64,000 bases of DNA, taken from Prevotella sp. (GTDB lineage: Bacteria > Bacteroidota > Bacteroidia > Bacteroidales > Bacteroidaceae). This document shows positions 16,082 to 24,424 of the stretch, one piece after another. The first letter of the stretch is position 1, and each line of letters opens with the position of its first letter. The notes beneath the pieces were generated by a model. That model was not told where the DNA came from. It did no database searches and saw only the letters and a program-made list of their open reading frames with translations. The stretch lies in assembly GCA_017475265.1 (NCBI GenBank), contig JAFVFY010000056.1, positions 30,031-94,030 on the forward strand. Reading direction: 5' to 3'. The translations under genes were made by a program, and so were the position numbers.

Positions 16082-17578
16082 GTCAAGCACGAAACGAGTT
16101 CCTTTTGTAAATTCCGGGTCGACAATGATGTCGCCTTTCATCTTCATGGCCATCTGCTTACAGATGGGCAGACCCAGACCGTCGCCGTTGGTGAGGTCCT
16201 TGATTTCGAGGAAAGGCTTGAAAACATCTTCGCGCTTCTCTGCAGGAATGCCCTCACCAGTGTCTGTCACAAGGAACTGGAAGGTATGCGGTCCTCGCTT
16301 CTTGAACTCCAGCGTGACGCTGCCGCCTTCAGGAGTGTACTTGGCGGCATTGCCCAGCAAATGACGAAGTATGTGCGAGGTGTATTCCTTGTTGAACGTT
16401 GCCGTCATCTTTGGAGCTTTCACGTTCAGCGTCACATTACCCTTCACCTTGCCACGAATCTCGTCCATCAGCCCTTCGCAGAAGGGAGCCACTTGCACCT
16501 CTTCGGCTGCGATGTCATCGCTGGACGTTTCCTCCAATTCGGAAAGTGTCTGTATGTGACTGGAGAAGTCCTGCAATGCCTTCACCTCAGGTATTCGGCC
16601 GTCAAGCTTGCTCAACGTTGGTTCAAGCTGGGCAGAGATATTGCTAATGAACTTTGCCTTCAGGGCATTGCTCTCGTTGGCCATTCGGATGGCCTTCTTC
16701 TGCTTCCGGGAAAGGATGATGTAGCGCAACAGCACGATGCCACCTATCACCAGCACTACTGCCAAGACCAGGGCAAGGACGCCGAGTCCCACAATGGTCA
16801 TCCAGCGTGTAGACAGCGTGGAGGCCTGGTCGGCAATAGTGGCCTCATGGCCGGCTATCTGTTGTTTCAAGGCTCCTGTCTCATCAGTTCTCCTCACTTC
16901 TGCGACAGAATCTTTCCATGCCATATAATTATTGTAGGACTGTGCCACCATGTTGGCACTACCGCTACGTAGACCTGCGGCAATCAGGGTCTTATAGACC
17001 TCGTCCACCTTGTCGTATTCCTTCTGGGAGGTCAACCGTCCGGCCATCTCACGGAACACAGCATTGCCCTTATCGGTCTGGCCGAAGGTATAATAGTAGA
17101 TGGCTTTGTTGTATAGCAGGTCGCTGACCACGTTCTCGTCGTTGGAGGCATTGGCATATTTCTCCATGTTGTTGAGGTGGTCCTTCACGCTCTCTCCGCG
17201 TCTCATCTTCATATACATCTGCATGCGCTCCTTCGATGTCAAATAGTGGAGTGCCGCTTTTTCCGCAGCGTTCAGGCTTGAAGCCGAGATGGTCTGGTCG
17301 ATGCTTCTCAGCAGTTCGAACGCCTCCATGTACAATTTCTCCTTCTGGTAATAGAGTGAGGCACCCTTCGTGCCGCACTCCACAGCCTGCTTCATCATCC
17401 CCTTGTTGGCGTAGTCACCAAAGGCTCGGATGTAATTGGAACGTGCCGAAACCATTTTACCATTCTTGCTGTCATCCTCGGCACGCTGCTCCAGTTCGCT
17501 CTTCTGGTTCTCCTGTGCAATGACAGTGGCACAGCAGAAGAGCAGGTTCAAGACGATTACTAAAAATACTCTTTTCAT
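16070..17578 (-). CDS. TPR-containing membrane sensor kinase-like protein lacking the phospho-accepting His
   Basis: 502 residues from ATG 17578 (MKRVFLVIVLNLLFCC, cleavable signal); a longer reading from 17614 crosses the promoter. Residues 25-230 are TPR-like helices in the periplasm, 259-289 a membrane segment, 300-345 a dimerisation-like helix and 360-502 a HATPase_c domain with N box (HLLGNAAKYTP), G1 (DTGEGIP), F box (VFKPF) and G2 (GDGLGLPI). In the H box, where related kinases have FLANMSHEIRTPL, this one has FISNISAQLEPTL (310-322), so Ala replaces His. It may phosphorylate another site, act as a regulator of a partner kinase, or be a phosphatase. Its own TTTG-N20-TACTTTTG promoter precedes it. 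Confidence 0.82.
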   Translation of the reverse strand: MKRVFLVIVLNLLFCCATVIAQENQKSELEQRAEDDSKNGKMVSARSNYIRAFGDYANKGMMKQAVECGTKGASLYYQKEKLYMEAFELLRSIDQTISASSLNAAEKAALHYLTSKERMQMYMKMRRGESVKDHLNNMEKYANASNDENVVSDLLYNKAIYYYTFGQTDKGNAVFREMAGRLTSQKEYDKVDEVYKTLIAAGLRSGSANMVAQSYNNYMAWKDSVAEVRRTDETGALKQQIAGHEATIADQASTLSTRWMTIVGLGVLALVLAVVLVIGGIVLLRYIILSRKQKKAIRMANESNALKAKFISNISAQLEPTLSKLDGRIPEVKALQDFSSHIQTLSELEETSSDDIAAEEVQVAPFCEGLMDEIRGKVKGNVTLNVKAPKMTATFNKEYTSHILRHLLGNAAKYTPEGGSVTLEFKKRGPHTFQFLVTDTGEGIPAEKREDVFKPFLEIKDLTNGDGLGLPICKQMAMKMKGDIIVDPEFTKGTRFVLDLVS

Positions 17579-17611
17579 ATACTCTATATCATTCTTTCTT
17601 CTTGTGGACTG

Positions 17612-17643
17612 CAAAAGTACACAGAAATCGGCGAACCGCCAAA
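17612..17643 (-). promoter_or_regulatory. Promoter of the TPR kinase-like gene
   Basis: On the minus strand TTTG (17643-17640), a 20-nt spacer and TACTTTTG (17619-17612). It predicts a short leader to ATG 17578 and supports that start. Confidence 0.75.
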
Positions 17644-17679
17644 TGTTTCATGGTTTTTCTTTGAAAAAGATGCAACTGC

Positions 17680-17710
17680 TTTGTCGTTTCAGGAAAAAGT
17701 AGTACCTTTG
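17680..17710 (+). promoter_or_regulatory. Promoter of truA-argD-proC (TTTG-N19-TACCTTTG)
   Basis: TTTG at 17680-17683 and TACCTTTG at 17703-17710, divergent from the kinase-like gene promoter 40 bp away. Confidence 0.75.
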
Positions 17711-17762
17711 CCGCCACATTGCGAAATCAAACGAAGGTACTCAGCATTAGGCCCAAGAATAT

Positions 17763-18515
17763 ATGCGTTACTTCATAACCCTCAGCTACGACGGAACCCG
17801 ATACCACGGGTGGCAGGTGCAGCCCAACGGCATCTCCGTACAGGGCGAGCTGCAGCGTGCGCTCTCGCTCATCCTGCGCCAGGACATACAGGTGACAGGG
17901 GCAGGACGTACGGACACAGGGGTACATGCCAGGATGATGGTGGCGCATTTCGACCTCAATTCTCAAACCTCAAATCTCAATTCTCAATTCTCAATTCTCA
18001 GCCAGCTGGTCTACAAGCTGAACCGGCTACTACCTAGCGACATTGCGATACAGAAGATTGAACCTGTGAGCGATGACCTTCACGCACGTTTCTCAGCTAC
18101 GTCGCGCACCTACCGCTACTTCATCCACACGTGCAAGTCGCCGTTCGTGAGACATTATTCCTGGCAAACGCACTATGCGCTAGACTTCCCGCTGATGAAC
18201 GAGGCGGCGGCGATGCTACTGGAGTACGACGATTTTGGGGCTTTCTGCAAGAGTCATGCCGACGTGAAGACCACGCTCTGCAAAGTCACCCACGCCCAGT
18301 GGCACCAGACATCGGACAGCGAATGGTACTTCGAGATTACCGCCAACCGATTCCTCCGTAACATGGTGCGGGCTGTCGTTGGTACGCTCATCGACGTGGG
18401 CCGTCACCGACTCTCCCTCGATGACTTCCGCAAGGTCATCGAGGGCAAACGACGCACGGAGGCTGGCGAATCAATGCCCGCCAACGCCCTTTTCCTTGAA
18501 AACATTACCTATTAA
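17763..18515 (+). CDS. truA: tRNA pseudouridine(38-40) synthase TruA, with in-frame repeat insertion
   Basis: 250 residues. TruA isomerises uridines 38-40 in tRNA anticodon arms. The catalytic Asp is in GAGRTDTGVHA (D51); other family marks are SYDGTRYHGWQVQPN, ARFSATSRTYRYFIH and ANRFLRNMVRAVVGTLIDVG. Between the catalytic strand and KLNRLLPSDI, residues 65-81 (NSQTSNLNSQFSILSQ) are encoded by a CTCAA-type short-repeat array (17957-18003), which replaces the usual short connection here. This adds about ten residues to a loop and should be tolerated, but activity is not proven. argD follows after 14 bp. Confidence 0.93.
   Translation: MRYFITLSYDGTRYHGWQVQPNGISVQGELQRALSLILRQDIQVTGAGRTDTGVHARMMVAHFDLNSQTSNLNSQFSILSQLVYKLNRLLPSDIAIQKIEPVSDDLHARFSATSRTYRYFIHTCKSPFVRHYSWQTHYALDFPLMNEAAAMLLEYDDFGAFCKSHADVKTTLCKVTHAQWHQTSDSEWYFEITANRFLRNMVRAVVGTLIDVGRHRLSLDDFRKVIEGKRRTEAGESMPANALFLENITY
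17957..18003 (+). repeat. CTCAA-family array inside truA
   Basis: TTCTCAAACCTCAAATCTC followed by several TCAATTCTC units, in frame with truA and giving NSQ..NLNSQFSILSQ. Same family as the spacers at 19666-19708 and others. Confidence 0.9.
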
Positions 18516-18529
18516 ATAAAAACGACACA

Positions 18530-19666
18530 ATGATGAAACTATTCGACGTTTACCCCTTGTTTGACGTGAACATCGTTCGCGGAGAGGGATGCAAAGTGTG
18601 GGACGACAAAGGCCAGGAGTACCTGGACCTCTACGGGGGGCATGCCGTCATCAGCATCGGTCACTGCCACCCCCACTATGTGAAACAAGTGACCAGCCAG
18701 CTGAACCAGCTGGGCTTCTACTCCAACTCCGTGAAGAACGAGCTGCAGGTAGAGCTGGCCAAGCGTCTGGGCCGTCTCTGTGGTTACGACGACTACCAGC
18801 TTTTCCTCGTGAACAGTGGTGCCGAGGCCAACGAGAACGCTCTGAAGCTGGCATCGTTCAAGACCGGCAAGACCCGTGTGCTGTCGTGTGAGAAGGCTTT
18901 CCACGGACGTACTAGCCTCGCCGTGGAGGTGACCAACAACCCGAAGATTGTGGCACCCATCAACGATAACGGCCACGTGACCTTCCTGCCCTATAACGAC
19001 CCGGAGCCTTGGGAGCGTGAGCTGGAGAAAGGCGATGTGTGTGCCGTCGTCCTGGAGTGCATACAGGGTGTGGGCGGCATTCAGGTGGCCACGGCGGAGT
19101 TTGCCCAGCGGTTGTCGGCAGCCTGCAAGAAGGCTGGAGCCGTACTTATCTGCGACGAAATCCAGTGTGGCTACGGACGTTCTGGACGGTTCTTCGCCCA
19201 CCAGTGGCTCGACATCCGTCCCGACATCATCACCGTGGCCAAGGGCATCGCCAACGGATTCCCCATGTCGGCAGTACTTATCTCGCCTGACTTCGAGCCC
19301 GTCTACGGACAGCTGGGAACCACCTTCGGAGGCAACCACCTGGCATGTTCTGCAGCACTGGCCGTGCTCGATGTGATGGAGCAGGAACAGCTTGTGGAGA
19401 ACGCTCGCACGGTGGGTGACTACCTGATGGAGAAAATTGCCCAACTGAACAATAATAATATAAAAGAGGTACGCGGGCGAGGACTGATGATTGGCATCGA
19501 GCTGAACGTTCCGCAGAAGCCTGTGCGCGAGAAACTGCTCTATGAACAGCACGCCTTCACCGGTTGCTCGGGACAAAATGTGCTGCGACTGCTGCCACCG
19601 CTGACGTTCACCCGCGAAATGGCCGACGACTTCGTCAGTAGACTGGAGAAAGCACTTCAAGCATAA
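18530..19666 (+). CDS. argD: Acetylornithine/succinylornithine aminotransferase
   Basis: 378 residues, class III PLP aminotransferase. It converts the N-acylglutamate semialdehyde to N-acylornithine in arginine synthesis; Bacteroidetes often use N-succinyl rather than N-acetyl intermediates, and the substrate here is not decided by sequence. Seen: GGHAVISIGHCHPHYV, NSGAEANENALKLA, EKAFHGRTSLAVEVT, DEIQCGYGRSGRFFAHQ and the Schiff-base Lys in ITVAKGIANGFPMSAV. Adjacent ATG codons at 18530 and 18533 are both possible starts. proC follows after a 42-bp CTCAA repeat, an arg/pro neighbourhood seen in other Bacteroidales. Confidence 0.93.
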   Translation: MMKLFDVYPLFDVNIVRGEGCKVWDDKGQEYLDLYGGHAVISIGHCHPHYVKQVTSQLNQLGFYSNSVKNELQVELAKRLGRLCGYDDYQLFLVNSGAEANENALKLASFKTGKTRVLSCEKAFHGRTSLAVEVTNNPKIVAPINDNGHVTFLPYNDPEPWERELEKGDVCAVVLECIQGVGGIQVATAEFAQRLSAACKKAGAVLICDEIQCGYGRSGRFFAHQWLDIRPDIITVAKGIANGFPMSAVLISPDFEPVYGQLGTTFGGNHLACSAALAVLDVMEQEQLVENARTVGDYLMEKIAQLNNNNIKEVRGRGLMIGIELNVPQKPVREKLLYEQHAFTGCSGQNVLRLLPPLTFTREMADDFVSRLEKALQA

Positions 19667-19708
19667 ACCTCAAATCTCAATCCTCAATTCTCAAATCTCA
19701 AATCTCAA
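19666..19708 (+). repeat. CTCAA-family array between argD and proC
   Basis: CCTCAAATCTCAATCCTCAA and further TCTCAAA units fill the whole spacer up to the proC ATG. Confidence 0.9.
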
Positions 19709-20497
19709 ATGAAGATTACAATGATAGGAGCTGGTGCCATGGGTGGCACCACCGTGGAAGGCCTGGTGAAATGCGGAGCCTTCGCCCTGACAGACATCAC
19801 CGTCAGCGACCCGTCGACTGCGGTAGTAGAGAAATTCAAAAGCCTCGGCGTGAACACCACCACCGACAACGCCACTGCGGCCCGCGAGGCCGACGTGGTG
19901 TGCGTCTGTGTAAAGCCTTGGCTGGTGGAGCGTGTGCTGACGGGCATCAAGGAAGCACTCTCCCCTACCCGACAGCTACTCGTAGTTATCGCCGCCGGAG
20001 TTTCGTCACAGAACATCAAAACTTGGCTGGGTGAGCAGTGCCCCCCGCTGTTCCTCGTCATCCCCAACATCGCCATTGCGCAACTCTCGTCCATGACTTT
20101 CATCGTGCCCGTAGGTACAACTGAAGAACAGACGGCGGTCATCAACGGTATCTTCTCGAAGATGGGTCACACGCTGCTCACCGACGAACAGCACCTCCCT
20201 GCCGGCACCACGCTGGCCTCCTGTGGCATAGCCTACGCCATGCGTTACATCCGTGCTGCCTCAGAAGGCGGTGTGGAGCTGGGCTTCCGTGCCAATGATG
20301 CCAAGGAGATAGTAATGCAGACCATGCTTGGAGCCGTGAAGCTACTGGAAGCCAGTGGCTTACACCCCGAGGCAGCCATCGACCTCGTCACCACTCCGGG
20401 CGGAGTAACCATCAAGGGCCTGAACGAAATGGAGCACGCCGGGTTCACCTCCAGCGTCATCCGCGGCCTGAAGGCCGGGCTCAGCAGTTCCCGCTGA
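19709..20497 (+). CDS. proC: Pyrroline-5-carboxylate reductase
   Basis: 262 residues. It reduces 1-pyrroline-5-carboxylate to proline with NAD(P)H, the last step of proline synthesis. The Rossmann start MKITMIGAGAMGGTTVEGL binds the cofactor; VCVCVKPW and ISPAGVSS-type strand VVIAAGVSSQNIKTWLG follow. The C-terminal dimerisation signature is seen as ATTPGGVT-type LVTTPGGVTIKGLNEMEHAGF. Start ATG 19709 directly follows the repeat array. It is the last gene of truA-argD-proC. Confidence 0.93.
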   Translation: MKITMIGAGAMGGTTVEGLVKCGAFALTDITVSDPSTAVVEKFKSLGVNTTTDNATAAREADVVCVCVKPWLVERVLTGIKEALSPTRQLLVVIAAGVSSQNIKTWLGEQCPPLFLVIPNIAIAQLSSMTFIVPVGTTEEQTAVINGIFSKMGHTLLTDEQHLPAGTTLASCGIAYAMRYIRAASEGGVELGFRANDAKEIVMQTMLGAVKLLEASGLHPEAAIDLVTTPGGVTIKGLNEMEHAGFTSSVIRGLKAGLSSSR

Positions 20498-20562
20498 GAA
20501 AAAGTCGTATGTTGAAGCGGAATAATTATTCTTAAAAATTTTTACGTTTCAGAAAGTCTTCG

Positions 20563-20570
20563 TATCTTTG
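20563..20570 (+). promoter_or_regulatory. -7 element (TATCTTTG) upstream of the coupled pair
   Basis: TATCTTTG 69 nt before ATG 20639; the -33 position reads TTTA, a weak match. Confidence 0.55.
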
Positions 20571-20638
20571 CAGCCACCTAGCAGACAGTTATTTGGAAGA
20601 TTCCGGGAAATGGGTATTATTTAAAACAAGAATGTATT

Positions 20639-21145
20639 ATGTGTACATATACTTTCACGCTCGATGACAATCTTGTGAGCAGAATCAGCCCTCAGTTCAG
20701 CAGCAGAAAGTCGATGCAGCAATGGCTGCAGAGAGAATTGGAGCTACTGCTGATTCACCACGCAGAGGCTCTTGCACCCCTCGACAAGGAAAAGGAGCAT
20801 GTTCGCCTGTCTGACAAGATTGAAGAGTTACGGCATCTTTCTTATGGCTGGGATGGTATGTCGGCCTTGCCGCCGTCAAGTGAGGCGCTTGGTCAAGCTA
20901 TGGAGATGATAGACAGTATGCCAGAGGAACTGTTGCGCTATTGCGCCCTTTTCCCCGCCAACGATTCCAATGTTTATTTGCAAGGCAAGTTCCCCGCAGG
21001 AAGGTTGACGGCATATCTCGATGGCAAAACTATAACCTATATCCTGAAAAGTAACGGCACGACACTGGAAAGTCTGAGCACTACAGTTGATAGAGCTGCC
21101 ATACGCCACCTGTCAGAAAAAATCAAGGTACATTGCATGGCATGA
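20639..21145 (+). CDS. Unrecognised protein, first of a coupled pair (antitoxin-like N-terminus, GWDG motif)
   Basis: 168 residues, no signal or membrane segment. The N-terminus (YTFTLDDNLVSRISPQF...SMQQWLQRELELLLIHHA) has the strand-helix-helix look of small Bacteroidetes antitoxin-type proteins. The middle carries LSYGWDGMSALPPSSEAL, a Trp-Asp-Gly box seen in several uncharacterised families with a coupled partner. The C-terminal half is predicted alpha/beta (FPAGRLTAYLDGKTITYILKS). The next gene starts within its stop codon (ATGA), so the two products are made together and probably interact. A toxin-antitoxin-like or defence role is a guess from this organisation. Confidence 0.6.
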   Translation: MCTYTFTLDDNLVSRISPQFSSRKSMQQWLQRELELLLIHHAEALAPLDKEKEHVRLSDKIEELRHLSYGWDGMSALPPSSEALGQAMEMIDSMPEELLRYCALFPANDSNVYLQGKFPAGRLTAYLDGKTITYILKSNGTTLESLSTTVDRAAIRHLSEKIKVHCMA

Positions 21146-21657
21146 GAAGGGACAAGAGAATCGACTACTCGGCTGACCACATAACCGACGACGAGGTTAT
21201 CATACGTCTGCTCTGCTCACCATTATACTACGACGAGACAACAGGACAGGTAAACATTGATGCCTTTGACCTCAGGATGATGGGGCGTCTGCAAGACCAG
21301 CCAGAACACTTTGCCTCCATCGGGCGCGAAAACAAGTTCCAAGACGATGACGAAAAGCAACGCTATCTCCAGTTCGGCTATGCGGTATGGGACGACAAAG
21401 AATGGAATCACAATCGGTACTACGGTTATGGCACCCTACTTGCCAGCCAAGCCAGGGGCGTAAGCCGCAAGATAGAATTGTGGCCTTTAGTCGGCAGTCC
21501 TGCTTATCACGCCGGCATATTTTACGCAGATTCAGACGATAACTATTTCAAGGGGCCGCTACCTAAGAATGACCCAGAGATTCTCGAAATGCTCTCAGGC
21601 CTTGTCGCACTTATCGAAGACAACATCCATGTTGCACCTTCACGGGACAAGAAGTAA
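21142..21657 (+). CDS. Unrecognised protein, second of the coupled pair
   Basis: 171 residues from ATG 21142, which overlaps the stop of the preceding gene by four bases; an in-frame TTG at 21133 is less likely. Soluble, charged and rich in aromatic residues (KEWNHNRYYGYGTLL, YHAGIFYADSDDNYFKG). The start ITDDEVIIRLLCSPLYYDE and the short box EHFASIGREN recall an uncharacterised family encoded next to GWDG-box proteins. Putative catalytic residues cannot be named. Nothing obvious fills the 190 bp after it except the mce promoter. Confidence 0.6.
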   Translation: MRRDKRIDYSADHITDDEVIIRLLCSPLYYDETTGQVNIDAFDLRMMGRLQDQPEHFASIGRENKFQDDDEKQRYLQFGYAVWDDKEWNHNRYYGYGTLLASQARGVSRKIELWPLVGSPAYHAGIFYADSDDNYFKGPLPKNDPEILEMLSGLVALIEDNIHVAPSRDKK

Positions 21658-21777
21658 GAATAATACCGCTCAGGCTGATTTGTCGCTGGCATCCCGTAGA
21701 AGGGTGGCGCTTGCATTTGCGTAGTGAGTGACAGGTGTGTGAAAAAAGTGAAACAAAAATAACTTAATGGATAAAAG

Positions 21778-21809
21778 TTTGGCCGTGATAGAATTATTTA
21801 GTACCTTTG
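21778..21809 (+). promoter_or_regulatory. Promoter of the mce-mmd cluster (TTTG-N20-TACCTTTG)
   Basis: TTTG at 21778-21781 and TACCTTTG at 21802-21809; leader of about 33 nt to ATG 21849. Confidence 0.8.
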
Positions 21810-21848
21810 CGGCAAATTTGAATATTTATAAATTAACTTTATTTTGAT

Positions 21849-22256
21849 ATGAAGATTTCACACATTGAGCATCTGGGCATTGCCGTCCAGAGTATTGAAG
21901 AGAGCCTGCCGTTCTTCACAGACGTGCTGGGCCTGGAGTGTTATGCAACAGAGGTCGTTGAAGACCAGAAAGTGAAGACCGCCTTCCTGAAGTGCGGTGA
22001 GGTGAAGCTGGAGCTGCTGGAGCCCACAAGCCCCGAGAGCACCATCCAGAAGTGGCTCGACAAGGGCAACAAGGGTGTGCACCACGTAGCCTTCTGCATC
22101 GAGGACGGTGTGGCCAACGCACTGGCCGAGGTCGGCGAAAAGGGCATACGCCTCATCGACCAGGCTCCCCGCAAGGGTGCCGAGGGACTCAACATCGCCT
22201 TCCTCCACCCGAAGAGCACCTGCGGAATCCTCACAGAACTCTGCGAACACCCCTAA
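21849..22256 (+). CDS. mce: Methylmalonyl-CoA epimerase
   Basis: 135 residues, the full family length, with two glyoxalase/VOC modules. It interconverts (R)- and (S)-methylmalonyl-CoA, linking the mutase to the decarboxylase in propionate formation from succinate. Metal-binding His and Glu are in ISHIEHLGIAV and VKLELLEP in the first half and VHHVAFCIED and GILTELCE in the second. The mmdA gene that normally follows is separated by an inserted four-helix-bundle gene between inverted repeats. Confidence 0.95.
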   Translation: MKISHIEHLGIAVQSIEESLPFFTDVLGLECYATEVVEDQKVKTAFLKCGEVKLELLEPTSPESTIQKWLDKGNKGVHHVAFCIEDGVANALAEVGEKGIRLIDQAPRKGAEGLNIAFLHPKSTCGILTELCEHP

Positions 22257-22259
22257 GGC

Positions 22260-22293
22260 GATTTTCGATTTAACGATTTTCGATTTTCGATTT
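22260..22293. repeat. TCGATTTT inverted repeat, left arm
   Basis: GATTTTCGATTT with further ATTTTCG units. Its reverse complement matches 22696-22730 with one gap and about three mismatches. Confidence 0.85.
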
Positions 22294-22313
22294 AGCTGCA
22301 CATTGGGCTGAGC

Positions 22314-22694
22314 ATGACGGAATTGGAACTAAAAGAACGGTTTAGGGCGTTCTCTATCAGAATCGTTAAGATGGTGGATGCTATGCCTAACACCATTTCG
22401 TCGGTCGCTATTGCCAAACAAGTTGTGAGGTCAGGCACATCGCCATACGCTAATTATCGAGCGGCATGTTTGGGCAAGTCTGACAAAGACTTCCTCAACA
22501 AGCTGGAAATGGTGGAAGAGGAACTTGATGAAACAGGCCAGTGGCTCGACATCATCATTTCGACAGAGATGCTGCCTCAGCCAAGGATTCAGCCCCTTTA
22601 TGAGGAGAGTCAGGAACTGCAGAAAATCATTGCAAAATCCATCCTCACAATGAAACGCAAATTAGGCGAATACCCACCACTGCCGGCAAAGTAA
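22314..22694 (+). CDS. Four-helix-bundle protein (23S rRNA intervening-sequence type)
   Basis: 126 residues, all-helical. The pattern FSIRIVKMVDAMPNT...AIAKQVVRSGTSPYANYRAA, then KLEMVEEELDETGQWLDII and a last helix ELQKIIAKSILTMKRKL fits the S23/IVP family, related in fold to the Avd accessory protein of diversity-generating retroelements. These small basic proteins are encoded by intervening sequences or near variable loci; their biochemical role is unsettled, with nucleic-acid binding likely. The gene sits between mce and mmdA, flanked at about 20 and 1 bp by arms of an inverted repeat of about 34 bp, as if inserted as a unit in an otherwise continuous operon. Confidence 0.88.
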   Translation: MTELELKERFRAFSIRIVKMVDAMPNTISSVAIAKQVVRSGTSPYANYRAACLGKSDKDFLNKLEMVEEELDETGQWLDIIISTEMLPQPRIQPLYEESQELQKIIAKSILTMKRKLGEYPPLPAK

Positions 22695-22695
22695 C

Positions 22696-22730
22696 AAATC
22701 GAAAATCGAAAATATTGTAAATCGAAAATA
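22696..22730. repeat. TCGATTTT inverted repeat, right arm
   Basis: AAATCGAAAATCGAAAAT then AAATCGAAAATA, the complement of the left arm at 22260-22293. Further AAATCNNNA words continue to 22765. Confidence 0.85.
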
Positions 22731-22769
22731 AATAGATAATAAATCAATAAAAATAATCGTAAATCAAAG

Positions 22770-24335
22770 ATGAGTAAGCAATTAGATAAAATCAAACAGT
22801 TGATTGCCAACCGCGAGAAGGCTCGCCTTGGCGGTGGCGAGAAAGCCATACAGAAACAGCACGAGCGTGGCAAGTATACTGCCCGCGAGCGCATCGACAT
22901 GCTGCTCGACGAAGGTTCGTTCGAGGAGTACGACATGTTCAAGGAGCACCGCTGCCATAACTTCGGCATGGAGAAGAAGCAGTTCCCTGGCGACGGCGTG
23001 GTGGCCGGTTCAGGTACCATCGACGGACGCCTGGTGTTCGTCTTTGCACAGGACTTCACTGTTCATGCAGGTTCTCTCTCCGAGACCATGAGCCAGAAGA
23101 TCTGCAAGGTGATGGACATGGCCATGAAGATGGGCGCTCCCGTCATCGGCATCAACGACTCGGGTGGTGCACGTATCCAGGAGGGCATCAACGCCCTGGC
23201 TGGCTACGCCGAGATTTTCGAGCGTAACATCCTGGCTTCGGGTGTCATTCCTCAGATTTCCGGAATCTTCGGCCCTTGCGCCGGTGGTGCCGTGTACAGC
23301 CCGGCCCTGACCGACTTCACGCTGATGATGGAGAACACCAGCTACATGTTCCTCACTGGCCCGAAGGTGGTGAAGACCGTTACGGGCGAGGACATCGACC
23401 AGGAGCACCTCGGTGGTGCCAGCGTACACGCCACAAAGAGCGGTGTGACCCATTTCACAGCCAAGACAGAGGAAGAGGGCATCCAGATGTTGAAGACCCT
23501 GCTCTCGTATATTCCTTCGAACAACATGGAGGTGGCTCCCCACAAGAAGTGTACCGACCCCATCAACCGCATGGAGGACAGCCTGAACGAGATTATCCCC
23601 GAGAACCCCAACGAGGCCTACGACATGTACAAGGTCATCGGCGCCATCACCGACGACGGAGAGTTCTTCGAGGTGCAGCCCAAGTTCGCCAAGAACATCA
23701 TCGTCGGCTTTGCCCGTTTCAACGGAGTGAGCGTGGGTATTGTGGCCAACCAGCCCTCTTGCTACGCCGGCGTGCTCGATGTGAACGCCTCGCGTAAGGG
23801 TGCCCGTTTCGTTCGCTTCTGCGACGCTTTCAACATCCCCATCGTGTCGCTCGTCGACGTGCCCGGATTCCTGCCCGGCACAGGTCAGGAGTACAATGCC
23901 GTCATCCTGCACGGTGCCCAGCTGCTCTACGCCTACGGCGAGGCTACCGTTCCCAAGATTACGGTCACGCTGCGTAAGTCGTATGGTGGCTCGCACATCG
24001 TGATGGGCTCCAAGCAGCTCCACACCGACCTGAACTACGCATGGCCCTCGGCAGAGATTGCCGTGATGGGTGCCTCTGGTGCCGCTGCCGTGCTCTACGC
24101 CAAGGAAGCCAAGGCCAAGAAAGAGGCCGGCGAGGACGTGAAGGCCTTCATCGCCGAGAAGGAGGACGAGTACAACGAGCTCTTCGCTAACCCCTACCAG
24201 GCTGCGAAGTACGGCTACATCGATGATGTCATCGAGCCGCGTAACACCCGCTTCCGCGTCTGCCGTGCCCTGGCACAGCTTGCCACCAAGCGCGATGCCC
24301 TGCCCGCAAAGAAACACGGAAACATACCTATGTAA
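22770..24335 (+). CDS. mmdA: Methylmalonyl-CoA/propionyl-CoA carboxyltransferase alpha subunit
   Basis: 521 residues, the usual length of the MmdA/PccB carboxyltransferase. It moves CO2 between methylmalonyl-CoA and carrier-bound biotin. Two crotonase-like halves are visible: an N half with GERVGGGE-type start ([24 protein letters not shown]), [31 protein letters not shown] and [17 protein letters not shown], and a C half with [32 protein letters not shown] and [16 protein letters not shown] 52-nt repeat hairpin, a 50-residue peptide gene and mmdC follow. Confidence 0.94.
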   Translation: MSKQLDKIKQLIANREKARLGGGEKAIQKQHERGKYTARERIDMLLDEGSFEEYDMFKEHRCHNFGMEKKQFPGDGVVAGSGTIDGRLVFVFAQDFTVHAGSLSETMSQKICKVMDMAMKMGAPVIGINDSGGARIQEGINALAGYAEIFERNILASGVIPQISGIFGPCAGGAVYSPALTDFTLMMENTSYMFLTGPKVVKTVTGEDIDQEHLGGASVHATKSGVTHFTAKTEEEGIQMLKTLLSYIPSNNMEVAPHKKCTDPINRMEDSLNEIIPENPNEAYDMYKVIGAITDDGEFFEVQPKFAKNIIVGFARFNGVSVGIVANQPSCYAGVLDVNASRKGARFVRFCDAFNIPIVSLVDVPGFLPGTGQEYNAVILHGAQLLYAYGEATVPKITVTLRKSYGGSHIVMGSKQLHTDLNYAWPSAEIAVMGASGAAAVLYAKEAKAKKEAGEDVKAFIAEKEDEYNELFANPYQAAKYGYIDDVIEPRNTRFRVCRALAQLATKRDALPAKKHGNIPM

Positions 24336-24340
24336 AACCT

Positions 24341-24417
24341 ATTGACCATTGAACATTGACCATTGAACATTGCCTGCGCACCAACAATGGTCAATGGTCA
24401 ATGGTCAATGTTCAATG
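24341..24417. repeat. Long hairpin made of CATTGAC/GTCAATG repeats
   Basis: Left arm 24341-24372 (ATTGACCATTGAACATT units), 12-nt loop 24373-24384, right arm 24385-24417 (CAATGGTCAATGGTCAATG units). The arms pair over about 32 bp with three mismatches. Lies between mmdA and the small peptide gene, so it could set the ratio of upstream and downstream products or stabilise the mmdA message. Confidence 0.85.
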
Positions 24418-24424
24418 AAAAGAC

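Noticed and set aside
23010-24317. Long open frame opposite mmdA, and similar ones opposite argD, purM and purC
   Set aside because: Antisense mirrors of strongly conserved genes with low-complexity Leu/His/Gly/Asp composition and no start context.
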